Shown here one piece after another: positions 25,049 through 33,834 of a DNA stretch of 64,000 nucleotides. The DNA is from Planctomycetales bacterium 10988 (lineage in GTDB: Bacteria > Planctomycetota > Planctomycetia > Pirellulales > Pb10988). The position numbers and the translations under genes are program-made. The stretch's first letter is position 1, and every line of letters starts with the position of its first letter. Under the pieces are notes generated by a model. The model searched no databases, was not told the origin of the DNA, and was given only the letters and a program-made list of their open reading frames with translations. Location of the stretch: contig CP043547.1 in NCBI GenBank assembly GCA_009664345.1, positions 992,001 to 1,056,000 of the forward strand, given 5' to 3'.

Positions 25049-26272
25049 ATGTCGAAGCGATCCCGGAATGACCAACCCGAGTTTGGAAGTGATTCCTTTC
25101 TCGATATTGTTGCCAATATCGTCGGGATTCTGATTATTTTGGTGGTAGTAGTCGGGGTTCGAATTGGTTCAAGCCCCCAAGAATCGGACCAAGTCGTTGA
25201 GCTTGAACAATCGGAGCAAACGCCGGAACCTTCGACCCAAGAAGCCACCGAAACTGAAGAGCCTCCCGTGATTGCAGACACTCCTCCCCTTGAGATCGCT
25301 CCGCCTGTTCAAGTTACAGAGGCAGAAAAGCCAAGCGAACCGGAAGTCGTTGCCGAAGAGCCGGAGCCGAAGTTAATCAAACCGGCACAGAACGAACCTC
25401 CGAAAGAGCCGGCGAAGGTCGAAGACCCGAAGGTGAAAAACGAATTGCAACTTGCGACCGCTTCGATGGCAAGGTTGGAAGTGGAACGTGTCCGCCTCGA
25501 TCAAGATTTAAAGAAAATGCAAGTCCGCACGGCGATCCGTCACGCGGAACGTTCAAAAATTGCTTTTCGAGTTGCCTATCTGCAAGAACAACTCAATCGC
25601 AAACGCCAAACACTTTCACAAGATAAAAATGTCGAACTCGAACTCGCCCGCGAAGTTCAAGTGCTGCAAAAGCAATTAGGTGAGATCGATCGGGCCTTGG
25701 AAGTTGTCAGCAAAACCCCGAGTCAAGTTCAGAAGGTGGATCATCACACGACACCGCTGAGTCGAGCGGTCTTCGAGCAAGAAGAGCATTTTCAAATCCG
25801 CGGCGGACACATCATTTATGTGCCGGAAGAGGGATTGCGGGAGATGATCAAAGACGACGTGAAACGGCAACTTTGGCGACTGCAAAATGAAGATACTCTC
25901 GAAAATACACTCGGACCGTTGGACGGATTTCATGTGAAATATTTCGTCGCGCGTCAACGAGGTCCGCTTCCCAGTGGGGGGTATGGATATTCTGCCCGAC
26001 TCCTACGATGGAGCATTACCCCGATCGGGATCATCGGCGAAACCACCGAGGAAGCCCTAGCACCAAATTCACAATTCCGCTTGAAGTTGCAAGAGTTTTC
26101 TCCACGCCGGGTGACTCTGCTGGTCTGGGTCTATCCCGATAGCTTCGATGATTATCGAAAGATCGTCGAAGAACTGCATGAATTGGGATATACCGTGGCA
26201 GGGCATCCGCAAACAGAAGGCGAATCTCTTAATATCTCGACCATCGGCGGAATTCGCGCGACGGCTCAATAG
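25049..26272 (+). CDS. ExbD/TolR-like stator partner with membrane Asp
   Basis: 407 residues, AAGGA before ATG 25049. The N-terminal helix SFLDIVANIVGILIILVVVV (about 16-35) carries Asp19 in the position of the proton-binding Asp of ExbD, TolR and MotB. A Pro/Glu-rich spacer (about 45-130), a coiled coil (about 130-215) and a periplasmic C-terminal domain follow; this domain closes with RVTLLVWVYPDSFDDYRKIV and LGYTVAGHP, the same pattern as in the 735-residue neighbour. The two partners are therefore paralogous, and this one is the likely active ion-coupling subunit. It ends the three-gene operon after a gap of about 100 bases. Confidence 0.8.
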   Translation: MSKRSRNDQPEFGSDSFLDIVANIVGILIILVVVVGVRIGSSPQESDQVVELEQSEQTPEPSTQEATETEEPPVIADTPPLEIAPPVQVTEAEKPSEPEVVAEEPEPKLIKPAQNEPPKEPAKVEDPKVKNELQLATASMARLEVERVRLDQDLKKMQVRTAIRHAERSKIAFRVAYLQEQLNRKRQTLSQDKNVELELAREVQVLQKQLGEIDRALEVVSKTPSQVQKVDHHTTPLSRAVFEQEEHFQIRGGHIIYVPEEGLREMIKDDVKRQLWRLQNEDTLENTLGPLDGFHVKYFVARQRGPLPSGGYGYSARLLRWSITPIGIIGETTEEALAPNSQFRLKLQEFSPRRVTLLVWVYPDSFDDYRKIVEELHELGYTVAGHPQTEGESLNISTIGGIRATAQ

Positions 26273-26287
26273 TGATTGCTCAAAGCC

Positions 26288-26300
26288 AAAAGTACTTTTT
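26288..26300. repeat. AAAAGTACTTTTT palindrome between convergent genes
   Basis: One copy of the recurrent palindrome in the 59-base gap between the ExbD-like gene and the oxidoreductase gene, which converge here. With T-tracts on either strand it could serve as a weak bidirectional terminator. Confidence 0.6.
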
Positions 26301-26331
26301 AAATTGCAGCCTTCCCACGACTTCCTAACTC

Positions 26332-27408
26332 CTAAAAGTCAACTGGGGGTCGAATCGGCGATTGTAAAAATTTGTGAATGGAAACCACTTCGCCGGTGCT
26401 GATTGAATCTTGGGCTGCCAAGCAAAGCGAGACCGCTTGATAGCCGTCTTGAACCGAGGCAGGTGGGGAACTTTTTCCATGGACGGCTTTGACAATCGCT
26501 GACATTTGCCGCCGCAATTCTATCCATTCTCCAGGGTCCGATTCAAATTCGACCTCTTCAATCGTATCCCCTTGCGAATAGGTCAGCCCATATTCCGCTT
26601 CGGACTGCTCGCTATCTTTTGCTTTCCAGTAAGCGATGATCGAGCCTTCGGTCCCGGTGATTTTGCAATTGATGTTATGTCCGAACGAGGCAACCGATTG
26701 CGTAATGACGGCGAAGCCATGGTGGGGAAAGCGGACCGTCGCGGTAAAGTTGTCTTGCAGTTCCGCTTGATAAATTCGGCGGCTATTGGCAAATGCATAA
26801 ACCGACTCCGGCTTGCCTAGCTCTTCAAGATACCACTGGGCCAAGTCGAAGAAATGGATGGGCTCTTCCAGAATCCAGTTCCCTACCTGGATCGGATCAT
26901 ATCGCCAGCCAGTCGACCCTTCCAAGAGTGGCAAGCGAGAAAGCTCAATCGAGGCATAGAGCGGGCGACCGATCCTTCGCTCTTGAATAAGCTGCTTAAT
27001 CTTCGCCCAAACCGGATGCACCCTCATTTCATGCCCGATGGCGATCACGGCGGAAGAATATTCCTTCGAAAGGTTTAGAAGACGCTTCGCTTCCGGAATG
27101 GAAAGCGACATCGGTTTCTCGATCAAGACATGCTTGCCAGCCTTGAGCGCGGCCTCCGCCATTTCAAAATGAAGATAATTCGGAGCAACCACATCAATCA
27201 CATCGATATCATCGCGTTGCAGCAGCTTTCGCCAATCCTCGACGACCTCTAAATCGGGATAGGTTTCCTCAGCCGCCTTTTTCGTCTGCGGCGAACGAAC
27301 TGCAATCGCACTCAACTCCGCTCCATCGGTCTGATCGATCGACCAAGCGTGATGTTTCCCATAAGAACCGAAACCAATTAATCCAAATCGCACAAGTGAA
27401 TCTGACAT
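26332..27408 (-). CDS. Gfo/Idh/MocA-family oxidoreductase
   Basis: 358 residues, cytoplasmic. The NAD(P)-binding part opens with RFGLIGFGSYGKHHAWSID, and the conserved GKHVLIEKPMSLS block (about residues 90-102) carries the EKP lysine used in this family. The C-terminal substrate domain follows, with GWRYDPIQVGNWILEEPIHF including the family histidine. Substrates are usually sugars, inositols or their derivatives. It may act on products of the neighbouring sulfatases, which is only inference. It is followed (upstream in the map) by an AAAAGTACTTTTT palindrome at 26288-26300. Confidence 0.9.
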   Translation of the reverse strand: MSDSLVRFGLIGFGSYGKHHAWSIDQTDGAELSAIAVRSPQTKKAAEETYPDLEVVEDWRKLLQRDDIDVIDVVAPNYLHFEMAEAALKAGKHVLIEKPMSLSIPEAKRLLNLSKEYSSAVIAIGHEMRVHPVWAKIKQLIQERRIGRPLYASIELSRLPLLEGSTGWRYDPIQVGNWILEEPIHFFDLAQWYLEELGKPESVYAFANSRRIYQAELQDNFTATVRFPHHGFAVITQSVASFGHNINCKITGTEGSIIAYWKAKDSEQSEAEYGLTYSQGDTIEEVEFESDPGEWIELRRQMSAIVKAVHGKSSPPASVQDGYQAVSLCLAAQDSISTGEVVSIHKFLQSPIRPPVDF

Positions 27409-27537
27409 ATCTTGACTTTCACAAGCCTGGATGGCGAGAAACTCTCTATTTGTGAGAGGAATCTCTGCATCGTTTGTTCGAGAAATGGAAATCTGAACAC
27501 CTGGATTCCTTCATGGTTTCCAGATGGCAGGAAAAGG

Positions 27538-27894
27538 TCAATGTTCCCAAGGGCGATCGTTGCGTACATAGCGCCCCTCGAGGAAATGAGAAAAATACCC
27601 TTCCACAAGAGGATGAATGATTTTAGCCGGATCGTCCGAAAGTGCCAAGTTTTCTTGTGCGACATACGTCGTATGAAGCGCCTGATCGACAAGCACATGG
27701 TACCAAGGTTGTTCGCGTTTAGGTTGAGTTTGATTGGCAAAATACCATTGCATGCTTGCTTGGCAATGTTCATCCAACGCTACAATCAAGCCTCGATATC
27801 TATAACGTCGATGGTGGACAATTTGCCCTACTTGAAAACGGGGCGATCGATCGCCAGGAGGGAGTTCCGAATCGGTTGTATTGATTTGAATCAT
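27538..27894 (-). CDS. hspQ: HspQ / hemimethylated-DNA-binding YccV-like protein
   Basis: 118 residues. The YccV/HspQ fold is shown by PRFQVGQIVHHRRYRYRGLI, then QPWYHVLVDQALHTTYVAQE and NLALSDDPAKIIHP. E. coli HspQ binds the Lon protease and other clients and was first described as binding hemimethylated DNA. Length and blocks agree with the family; the C-terminal part (FSHFLEGRYVRND) is longer than in E. coli. A ribosome site is weak. It stands between the oxidoreductase and a MITE-like repeat; no operon is evident. Confidence 0.85.
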   Translation of the reverse strand: MIQINTTDSELPPGDRSPRFQVGQIVHHRRYRYRGLIVALDEHCQASMQWYFANQTQPKREQPWYHVLVDQALHTTYVAQENLALSDDPAKIIHPLVEGYFSHFLEGRYVRNDRPWEH

Positions 27895-27994
27895 GACGGA
27901 GGATTAAGGCTGCTTGAGAGTGTGGACGAATCTCTTCGGAGAACCCGCTCGTCAGAGAATGCGAACTCCCGAAAAGATTCGTCCCACCAAGAAA

Positions 27995-28073
27995 TCGTCA
28001 GTGGTCAAAACCATGAAGAACTAGATAAACACTTGGTAAAGGTGATTCCCAAATCACTGTTGACCACAAACTC
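27995..28073. repeat. MITE-like repeat, copy A
   Basis: A 79-base element ending 10 bases past the sulfatase stop at 28083. Its ends pair as GTGGTCAAAA and TGTTGACCAC. It is about 70 percent like copy B at 29810-29887 by hand alignment and is in the same direction. Read inward from the right it starts GAGTTTGTGGTCAAC, close to the IS5-like end at 487-503. Confidence 0.7.
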
Positions 28074-28082
28074 AAAATAATC

Positions 28083-29753
28083 TTACGGAACGGACTGGAC
28101 AGTTTCTTCGCTTTCCTTCCAGCCAAGGCGGTGTGCTTTCGCCTTGAGCTTCGTTCCGGACTCGACTTCAAAAGGTTTGAGGTAAAGGTGCCAAGTCTTC
28201 TCTTTCGGCAACTGATAGGCGATCGAAGCACCTTCGGTTTTCGAACTGAGCGAAATGCGGAACTTTCCATCCGCTGCTTCAGTCACTTCGAACTTCGTCG
28301 GTTTGGTCGTAGGTTGCTTGCCCTCCGGTGGCCAGAGATGCACAATCAATTCATCTTCGGTGATATGTCCCAGGTCACCAGTTTTCTTGGTCCAAGCTTC
28401 GTGGGCATCTCTCAATTCAGCCAATTTTTGAAAATGAGCCGGGTCCGCCGCGAGGTTGTGGATTTCGTGGGGATCGTTTTGAGTATCGTACAATTCTTCT
28501 AAAGGTTTCTTCTCTGCCCAGAATTGCCACATGTTCGGCTGATGATCGCCACTTTCGACCATGTGCAAAATCTCTTGCATGATGGCCTGTTGATTGCGAT
28601 AGGGGACGAAACCTAGATAAGGCAAGTCAGGGCGATAATTGCGAATGTACTTGTAACGGCTATCGCGAACGGCGCGGATCGTTTCCGGAGCGGGGTCCAT
28701 ACGATCACGACAAGCATAGATATAGTCGCGAGGATCGACTTTTTCCGGTCCAAGAAACGCTTGTCCTTGGAAATGCTTGGGGATATCAACGCCGGCTAGC
28801 GATAATACAGTCGGAGCAAGATCGACAAAGCTGACCAACTCATCATTGACCGTGCCCGCTTCTTTCTTATGGGGAAATCGAACGATCAAAGGAACATGGA
28901 TTCCCGAATCGTAAACCCATCGCTTATGCCGAGGCAATCCATCGCCGTGGTCGCTGTAGAAAAAGATAATCGTCTTTTCTAAAAGCCCGTCCTTCTCCAA
29001 ATCCTTCAGAATCTTCCCCACCCACTCATCCATCGCCACGATGTTGTCGTAATGGCGGGCGACATCCCGACGAACGATTTCGGTATCGGGATAGAAAGGT
29101 GGCAGTGGAACTTCGTTCGGATCGACCACCTGCGGAGAACGTTGCTTGAACACACCACTTTCATGCGTGGTGGTATTGTTGAAAACGGCAAAGAAAGGCT
29201 GATCAGGGTCAGGACGGTTTCGATAGTGGGCTGTTCGACTCGATTCATTCCATGCCGCGATGGGATTGTCAAATTGATAATCCGTCTTGCTGTTATTCGT
29301 GCAATAATATCCAGCGGCTTGCAAATACTCCGGAAAACAGTGAGCTTCCGCCGGGGGAGTTGCTTCATAAGTGGGAATGGCCAGAAGCTCTGGGTCTTTG
29401 ATCATGTGCAAGGCCCCGGTTCGCTTCCAAGTTCGCATGGCCATGGCCCCGGTGGAAACGGGATACATTCCCATAATAATCGTGTGTCGATTGGGGGCAC
29501 AAACGCCATAAGTCCCAAAGGCTTTCGTATAACGAACACCTTCAGCAGCCAAACGATCGATGTTCGGTGTAGCAACGGTATGATCCCCATAGCAGCCAAG
29601 ATGCGGACTCATATCCTCACAGGTAATCCACAGGATCGAAGGGGGTGTCTCGTCTTCAGCTTTTGCCGTGGACTGAGAGGACAGCGAAGCAAATAAGAGG
29701 AAACAAGCAACGCTAAGTATGCCCAAGAATCTGAATCGTCTAGTATCGTTCAT
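28083..29753 (-). CDS. Secreted sulfatase with CAPNR motif and hexosaminidase-type C-terminal domain
   Basis: 556 residues; signal peptide about 1-32. ILWITCEDMSPHLGCYGDHT carries Glu46-Asp47 as the first metal pair, as is common in this planctomycete subfamily. The modification motif is CAPNR at Cys85, with Asn in place of the usual Ser/Thr/Ala; the essential Cys, Pro and Arg are kept. IFFYSDHGDG supplies later ligands. Beyond residue 470 a small beta domain (FRISLSSKTEGASIAYQLPK, FEVESGTKLKAKAHRLGWK) resembles the chitobiase/beta-hexosaminidase C-terminal type, perhaps for substrate contact. It stands alone between two MITE-like repeats. Confidence 0.9.
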   Translation of the reverse strand: MNDTRRFRFLGILSVACFLLFASLSSQSTAKAEDETPPSILWITCEDMSPHLGCYGDHTVATPNIDRLAAEGVRYTKAFGTYGVCAPNRHTIIMGMYPVSTGAMAMRTWKRTGALHMIKDPELLAIPTYEATPPAEAHCFPEYLQAAGYYCTNNSKTDYQFDNPIAAWNESSRTAHYRNRPDPDQPFFAVFNNTTTHESGVFKQRSPQVVDPNEVPLPPFYPDTEIVRRDVARHYDNIVAMDEWVGKILKDLEKDGLLEKTIIFFYSDHGDGLPRHKRWVYDSGIHVPLIVRFPHKKEAGTVNDELVSFVDLAPTVLSLAGVDIPKHFQGQAFLGPEKVDPRDYIYACRDRMDPAPETIRAVRDSRYKYIRNYRPDLPYLGFVPYRNQQAIMQEILHMVESGDHQPNMWQFWAEKKPLEELYDTQNDPHEIHNLAADPAHFQKLAELRDAHEAWTKKTGDLGHITEDELIVHLWPPEGKQPTTKPTKFEVTEAADGKFRISLSSKTEGASIAYQLPKEKTWHLYLKPFEVESGTKLKAKAHRLGWKESEETVQSVP

Positions 29754-29809
29754 TAGCGAACCGCCAGCCTAAGCGTAAAAAGAGGATGTTCCTTGGTGTG
29801 ATTAACGGA

Positions 29810-29887
29810 GAGCCCGTGGTCAGAACCCTTCGAAATCAGGTAAACACCGAAAGAAGTGACGCCCAATTTACTTTTGACCACAAACTC
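29810..29887. repeat. MITE-like repeat, copy B
   Basis: A 78-base element about 57 bases upstream of the sulfatase start at 29753. It opens GAGCCCGTGGTCAGAAC and ends CTTTTGACCACAAACTC, an imperfect 17-base inverted repeat. The left end equals the IS5-like end at 487-503 except for one base. No obvious coding potential. Confidence 0.75.
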
Positions 29888-30371
29888 TTAAATTCTGGGT
29901 TTAGCTTAACTCTGGGAAGTTCTCCCTGTCTAGATGCGGATTCGTAGAATTGAGAAACTCCACTTGACTTGGTAGAAAAAGTAACGATCATAGAAAGCCA
30001 ATGATCAAAAGGGTGGAGTGGGGGGCCCTCTGAGGCTAGCTCTCTTGATAGGACTATCTTTGATCTTTACCTTGGATTAAGCGGAAGTGTGGGATATTTG
30101 ACACAGGGCACTGTCAAACGTCATCAGCAGGATTCGTTGATCGGGCTTTCCGCTTTCCATGGTTTTAGAAGCTTTTCCGTTTTTCACATTCGAGCAAACA
30201 CTTGAAGTTTTCTGTCGTACAGACAGGCAAGAAGCAACACTTTCTATCGATTCAACTTAGTTTCAAGCTCTCGATCAGAGGCACTTGCCAAACTCCTTCG
30301 TTCTGTAACTCTTTGTGAGTGCAGCATTTGGGAAGAACCTCTGAGGCGATTCTGGCAAGGAGGCCAACGCC
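29888..30371. other. Gap without genes before the Mur ligase-like gene
   Basis: About 480 bases with no credible gene on either strand. It must hold the promoter of the Mur ligase-like gene, which has a strong AAGGAGG site at its end. I see no riboswitch, tRNA or clear -35/-10 pair. Confidence 0.4.
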
Positions 30372-31844
30372 ATGCAATTCATCAGCCGTCATGACGCGGT
30401 AGTGAGCTTACGGACGCTCTTCCCTGAGGCAACTTTCTTTCAAGCGAAAAATCTCTTGGTTCGAGGAGGTCGTGAAGTCGCCTCGTCGATCCGTCCCGGC
30501 GAACTCTTCATCTCGCTACCTCAAGCGGAAGCTCAACGGGAAGCGGACCTGCAATTGGCCATCAAACGTGGGGCAGCCGCCATTTTGACCGATCAGACCT
30601 TAATCACTTGTCCCATTCCTGTTTGTCGAGTGAATAACATCCATTCCGCGTTCGCGATTCTCATGCAAGCCCTTGCGAAGTTTCCGACACAACACCTTCG
30701 CTGCATTGGCGTTGCCGGTCGGCAAGGGAAACGTTCCTATAGCCAATTCATGGAAGCAATTGCCAAAGAAGTCGATTGGCGATTGGGAAAAAGCGGAAGC
30801 CTGGGACATTTTGACGGAAAACAACAACATTCTCTGGACGGAATGACTCCTGAACCACAAGCGTTGACGCAACTTCTTTGTGATATGGTCAATCAGAATT
30901 GCAGCCACGCTGTTTTCGAAATGTCCACCGAGGCGATTCGTCAGCAACGCCCGGCAGGCATGTTCTTCGACTTGATTTGCTTCACCGAAGCAAGTTCGGA
31001 AACCAAAGAAGAGAAGATGCTCTCCCACCTGAGTCAATCCGGGATGGCGATCTTCAACTTAGACCATCCTGGTTGCCAACGGACTCTTAACAAATGGGAT
31101 GGCCCAGCCCTTACCGTGGGCATGACTCAGGACGCGGAAATTCAAGGCAAACTCATTCAGAATGGGAAATTCGAGCAGATCCTCTTGATTACCGCTGGAG
31201 AGGAAACGGTTCCAGTTTCGATTCGTCCGCGTGGAAAACGCCATCTCACCAGCGCCTTGCTGGCCACTGCCACGGCGTTGGCTTATGGAATTGATCTACA
31301 AGACATCGCCCGGGGCCTTTCGAAGGTTGGCGAAATCTCCGGCCAGTTGGAACGGATCATCTGCGAACAGTCTTTCCCTGTTTATTATGAAGCTGATTGC
31401 GGGCCTATCGAGGTTCAACGAGCCATTCAATCCGCACGCGGGGATCGAACTCGTCGCGTTTTCTGTGTTGTTGAATCGGATCAGGAGAACTTCTCGAAGC
31501 ATTCTCTGCAAGAATGGGCAAGTAAACTTCTCTTGATCACCGACCCGATTTCTTTCACGACCAATGCAGGCGGTTCAAGCTTACAAAGATCTTCTGTGCA
31601 TCAATTACAACAAGAGCTGCCAAGCAGCGCGAAGGTGCTTTGGCAACCTCATTTCGAGCAGGCTTTGGAGCAAATCGTGGATGAAATCACCGACGATGAT
31701 GTGCTCCTTTTAATTGGTCCCGGCTTCTCACGTTTCACCAAAAAAACTCAGAAACAAGCCTATCAAGAGAATCAGTGGCTTGAAGAACGGTTGAATCGTC
31801 GCCCGGTGCTGTCCGCTTCCTGTCCGCAGTTCTCAATGTCTTAG
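30372..31844 (+). CDS. Degenerate MurE-like Mur ligase
   Basis: 490 residues, AAGGAGG eight bases before ATG. The Mur ligase three-domain layout is recognisable: an N-terminal block (RPGELFISLPQAEAQ), a central ATPase-like part, and a C-terminal LLLITDPISFTT block. Key residues are lost. The P-loop reads GVAGRQGKRSYS instead of GxxGTNGKTT/S. The MurE line MEVSSHAL is FEMSTEAIRQ, the following metal and DHLD residues are gone (EASSETKEEK), and DYAHTPDAL is YEADCGPIEV. A normal ATP-dependent amino-acid ligase reaction is doubtful, so it may be structural or regulatory in peptidoglycan synthesis. murG follows 260 bases downstream in the same direction. Confidence 0.75.
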   Translation: MQFISRHDAVVSLRTLFPEATFFQAKNLLVRGGREVASSIRPGELFISLPQAEAQREADLQLAIKRGAAAILTDQTLITCPIPVCRVNNIHSAFAILMQALAKFPTQHLRCIGVAGRQGKRSYSQFMEAIAKEVDWRLGKSGSLGHFDGKQQHSLDGMTPEPQALTQLLCDMVNQNCSHAVFEMSTEAIRQQRPAGMFFDLICFTEASSETKEEKMLSHLSQSGMAIFNLDHPGCQRTLNKWDGPALTVGMTQDAEIQGKLIQNGKFEQILLITAGEETVPVSIRPRGKRHLTSALLATATALAYGIDLQDIARGLSKVGEISGQLERIICEQSFPVYYEADCGPIEVQRAIQSARGDRTRRVFCVVESDQENFSKHSLQEWASKLLLITDPISFTTNAGGSSLQRSSVHQLQQELPSSAKVLWQPHFEQALEQIVDEITDDDVLLLIGPGFSRFTKKTQKQAYQENQWLEERLNRRPVLSASCPQFSMS

Positions 31845-32105
31845 CCGCTGTTCGAGGCCCGGTAATTTAATTAAAAACCGTGTAATTCCGCGATTTCGCC
31901 TAGTTTTCCCAGGAGATTTCTGTCCCACTTCCGACTGCTGGTAGCAAAGTTTCCCAACAGCTGACTATAATTGAGTCCAAGATGTTGAGTGCCTCAGCAT
32001 TGTCATGCTCTTATTTAGAGCCAATTCCGAGGAGGACGACTTTTCTCCTAAGAGTGGAAATTCAGTGGAACTTTTCTCCAAGAAACTAGACGGGAACCAA
32101 AGCCC

Positions 32106-33227
32106 ATGAGTGCTTCTCCCCATGTGGTGCTTGCTGGCGGTGGAACCGCAGGTCATCTTTTTCCGGGCTTGGCCCTGGCACATGCCCTTCGTGAGCGACA
32201 TCCGGAGATTAAGATTACCTTTGCAACGGTTGATCGCGAATTCGAACGCGAGATTCTCACCAATGCGAACGAAACCTTTGTGACCGTTCCGGCGGAGCCG
32301 CTTCCTCAAGGCCCTGCTCGAATGCTCTGGTTGTTGACTCGCAATTGGTCAGGCTATGCCGAGACAAGCAAACTTCTCACGGAACAAGAGGTTTCTTTGG
32401 TCGTGGGGTTGGGTGGGTATGCAAGTATTCCAACCGCTCGGGCGGCGATCCGCAACCGAATTCCTTTGATTCTCATGGAGCCGAATGTTGTCCCGGATAC
32501 GGTGACGCGTTGGCTTGCTCCGGCGGCGAAAGCGATTGCCGTGGCCTTTCGGGAAGTTCAACCTCTTCTCCCAGCCGAGGTTCCGTTGCATCTGACGGGA
32601 ACGCCGGTTCGGCGAGCGATTGCCAGCCTGGCAAATACCGAACAAACCCCCGAAGAGGAACACCCTGATCGAAAGAAAGCCCTCTTGGTACTGGGCGGGG
32701 TGCAAGGGGAAGAAGAGTTCAATCAAACGGTCCCCTATGCACTTTATCGCCTTCGAAAGCAACTCAATGAGGGTTGGCATATTCTCCACCAATCCGGCTA
32801 CGATCAATTAGAGGCAACGCGAACGCTTTACCGAAAGTTCGATCTTCACGTCACGGTAATGCCGGTCATTAAAGATGTGGCCAGCATTCTCAAGCAAGGA
32901 GATGTGGCGATTGCTCGGGCGGGGGGTTCCGTGCTGGCGGAATTGGCCTGCGCCGGCGTTCCTTCCTTACTGCTGCCAAGCCACCGGATTGATGAAGAAA
33001 CCCAACTGAAAAATGCCAAGGTTTTTCAAGCCACCGGAGCGGCGGAACTCTTTGAATTTGAAGCCGGCAAAGAACATCAAGATCACGCGATGGCCCTCAA
33101 GCTGGCGGATCTGATTTCGAATCAAGGAGTTCGTCTGAGCATGCATCAGAAAATGCGTTCCCTTGCTTTCCCACAAGCGGATCGCCAGTTCGCGGCCTTG
33201 GTGAGCAATCACTTGAATCTCACCTAA
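32106..33227 (+). CDS. murG: UDP-GlcNAc:lipid I N-acetylglucosaminyltransferase MurG
   Basis: 373 residues. The GT28 signature opens the protein as VVLAGGGTAGHLFPGLALAH; VVGLGGYASIPTARAA and PLILMEPNVVPDTVTRWLAP follow, and the C-terminal nucleotide site appears as AIARAGGSVLAELACAGVPS. MurG adds GlcNAc to lipid I at the inner face of the cytoplasmic membrane. Differences from E. coli are the missing His in the usual DHQ loop (here IDEETQLKNA) and MEPN in place of HEQN. Together with the Mur ligase-like gene upstream it speaks for peptidoglycan synthesis in this organism. Confidence 0.9.
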   Translation: MSASPHVVLAGGGTAGHLFPGLALAHALRERHPEIKITFATVDREFEREILTNANETFVTVPAEPLPQGPARMLWLLTRNWSGYAETSKLLTEQEVSLVVGLGGYASIPTARAAIRNRIPLILMEPNVVPDTVTRWLAPAAKAIAVAFREVQPLLPAEVPLHLTGTPVRRAIASLANTEQTPEEEHPDRKKALLVLGGVQGEEEFNQTVPYALYRLRKQLNEGWHILHQSGYDQLEATRTLYRKFDLHVTVMPVIKDVASILKQGDVAIARAGGSVLAELACAGVPSLLLPSHRIDEETQLKNAKVFQATGAAELFEFEAGKEHQDHAMALKLADLISNQGVRLSMHQKMRSLAFPQADRQFAALVSNHLNLT

Positions 33228-33289
33228 ATTCGTTTTGTTTTGTACAACTCAAAGTCATTTTCTATCAAGACAGAAGCCTCTTAAAAAAC

Positions 33290-33323
33290 AACAAAGGAAC
33301 GGGTGAGGCTCCGTTCCTTTGTT
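33290..33323. terminator. Bidirectional terminator between murG and greA
   Basis: AACAAAGGAACGG and CCGTTCCTTTGTT form a perfect 13-base stem with an 8-base loop. Six As precede it, giving a U-tract for minus-strand transcription from greA. Plus-strand transcripts from murG end in TTATTCT. Confidence 0.85.
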
Positions 33324-33357
33324 ATTCTGTAGCGCATAAAAAAAGAAGGGACAAGTA

Positions 33358-33834
33358 TCAAACATCTCCTTTACGAATTTCTTTGATCTTAAAACGCATC
33401 TCTCCAGCAGGGACTTCGATCGAGACAATATCTCCGACCTTGCTTCCTACCAAGCCTTGACCGATGGGGCTGGTGGCGAGAATGCGGCCTTCGTCGTAAT
33501 CTTCATCTCCGGGGCCGGTGAGAATGTAAGTCTCTTCATCGCCCATGTCGACATCTTCGACGACGACGGTGCAACCAAAGACCACCACGCCATCAGGGAG
33601 CTTGGAAGGATCGACAATTTGCGCTTGGTTTAGCTCTGTTTTAATATCGCTAATTCTTGCATTCAACATGGCAAGTTCATCCCGCGCAGCGTGATACTCC
33701 GCGTTTTCTTTCAGATCGCCTTCCGCTCGGGCATCGGCGATTTTTTGCGTCGCTTCCGGGACTTTGTCTTCCAACTCTTTCAGTTCGGACATTTTCTTGT
33801 CAAAACTTTTTTGCGTCATCGGAATTGTATTCAT
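33358..33834 (-). CDS. greA: Transcription elongation factor GreA
   Basis: 158 residues. The N-terminal coiled coil carries the acidic tip in GDLKENAEYHAARDELAML (about 39-57), which reaches into the RNA polymerase secondary channel and stimulates transcript cleavage. The C-terminal FKBP-like domain shows as YILTGPGDEDYDEGRI and TSPIGQGLVGSKVGDIV. Length equals E. coli GreA. It stands at the end of the dnaG-rpoD-zinc-ribbon block on the same strand, after a gap of 370 bases that suggests its own promoter. Confidence 0.95.
   Translation of the reverse strand: MNTIPMTQKSFDKKMSELKELEDKVPEATQKIADARAEGDLKENAEYHAARDELAMLNARISDIKTELNQAQIVDPSKLPDGVVVFGCTVVVEDVDMGDEETYILTGPGDEDYDEGRILATSPIGQGLVGSKVGDIVSIEVPAGEMRFKIKEIRKGDV

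Noticed and set aside
27412-28080. 222-codon frame on the plus strand
   Set aside because: It is antisense to hspQ and runs through the MITE-like repeat; the sequence has no domain signs.
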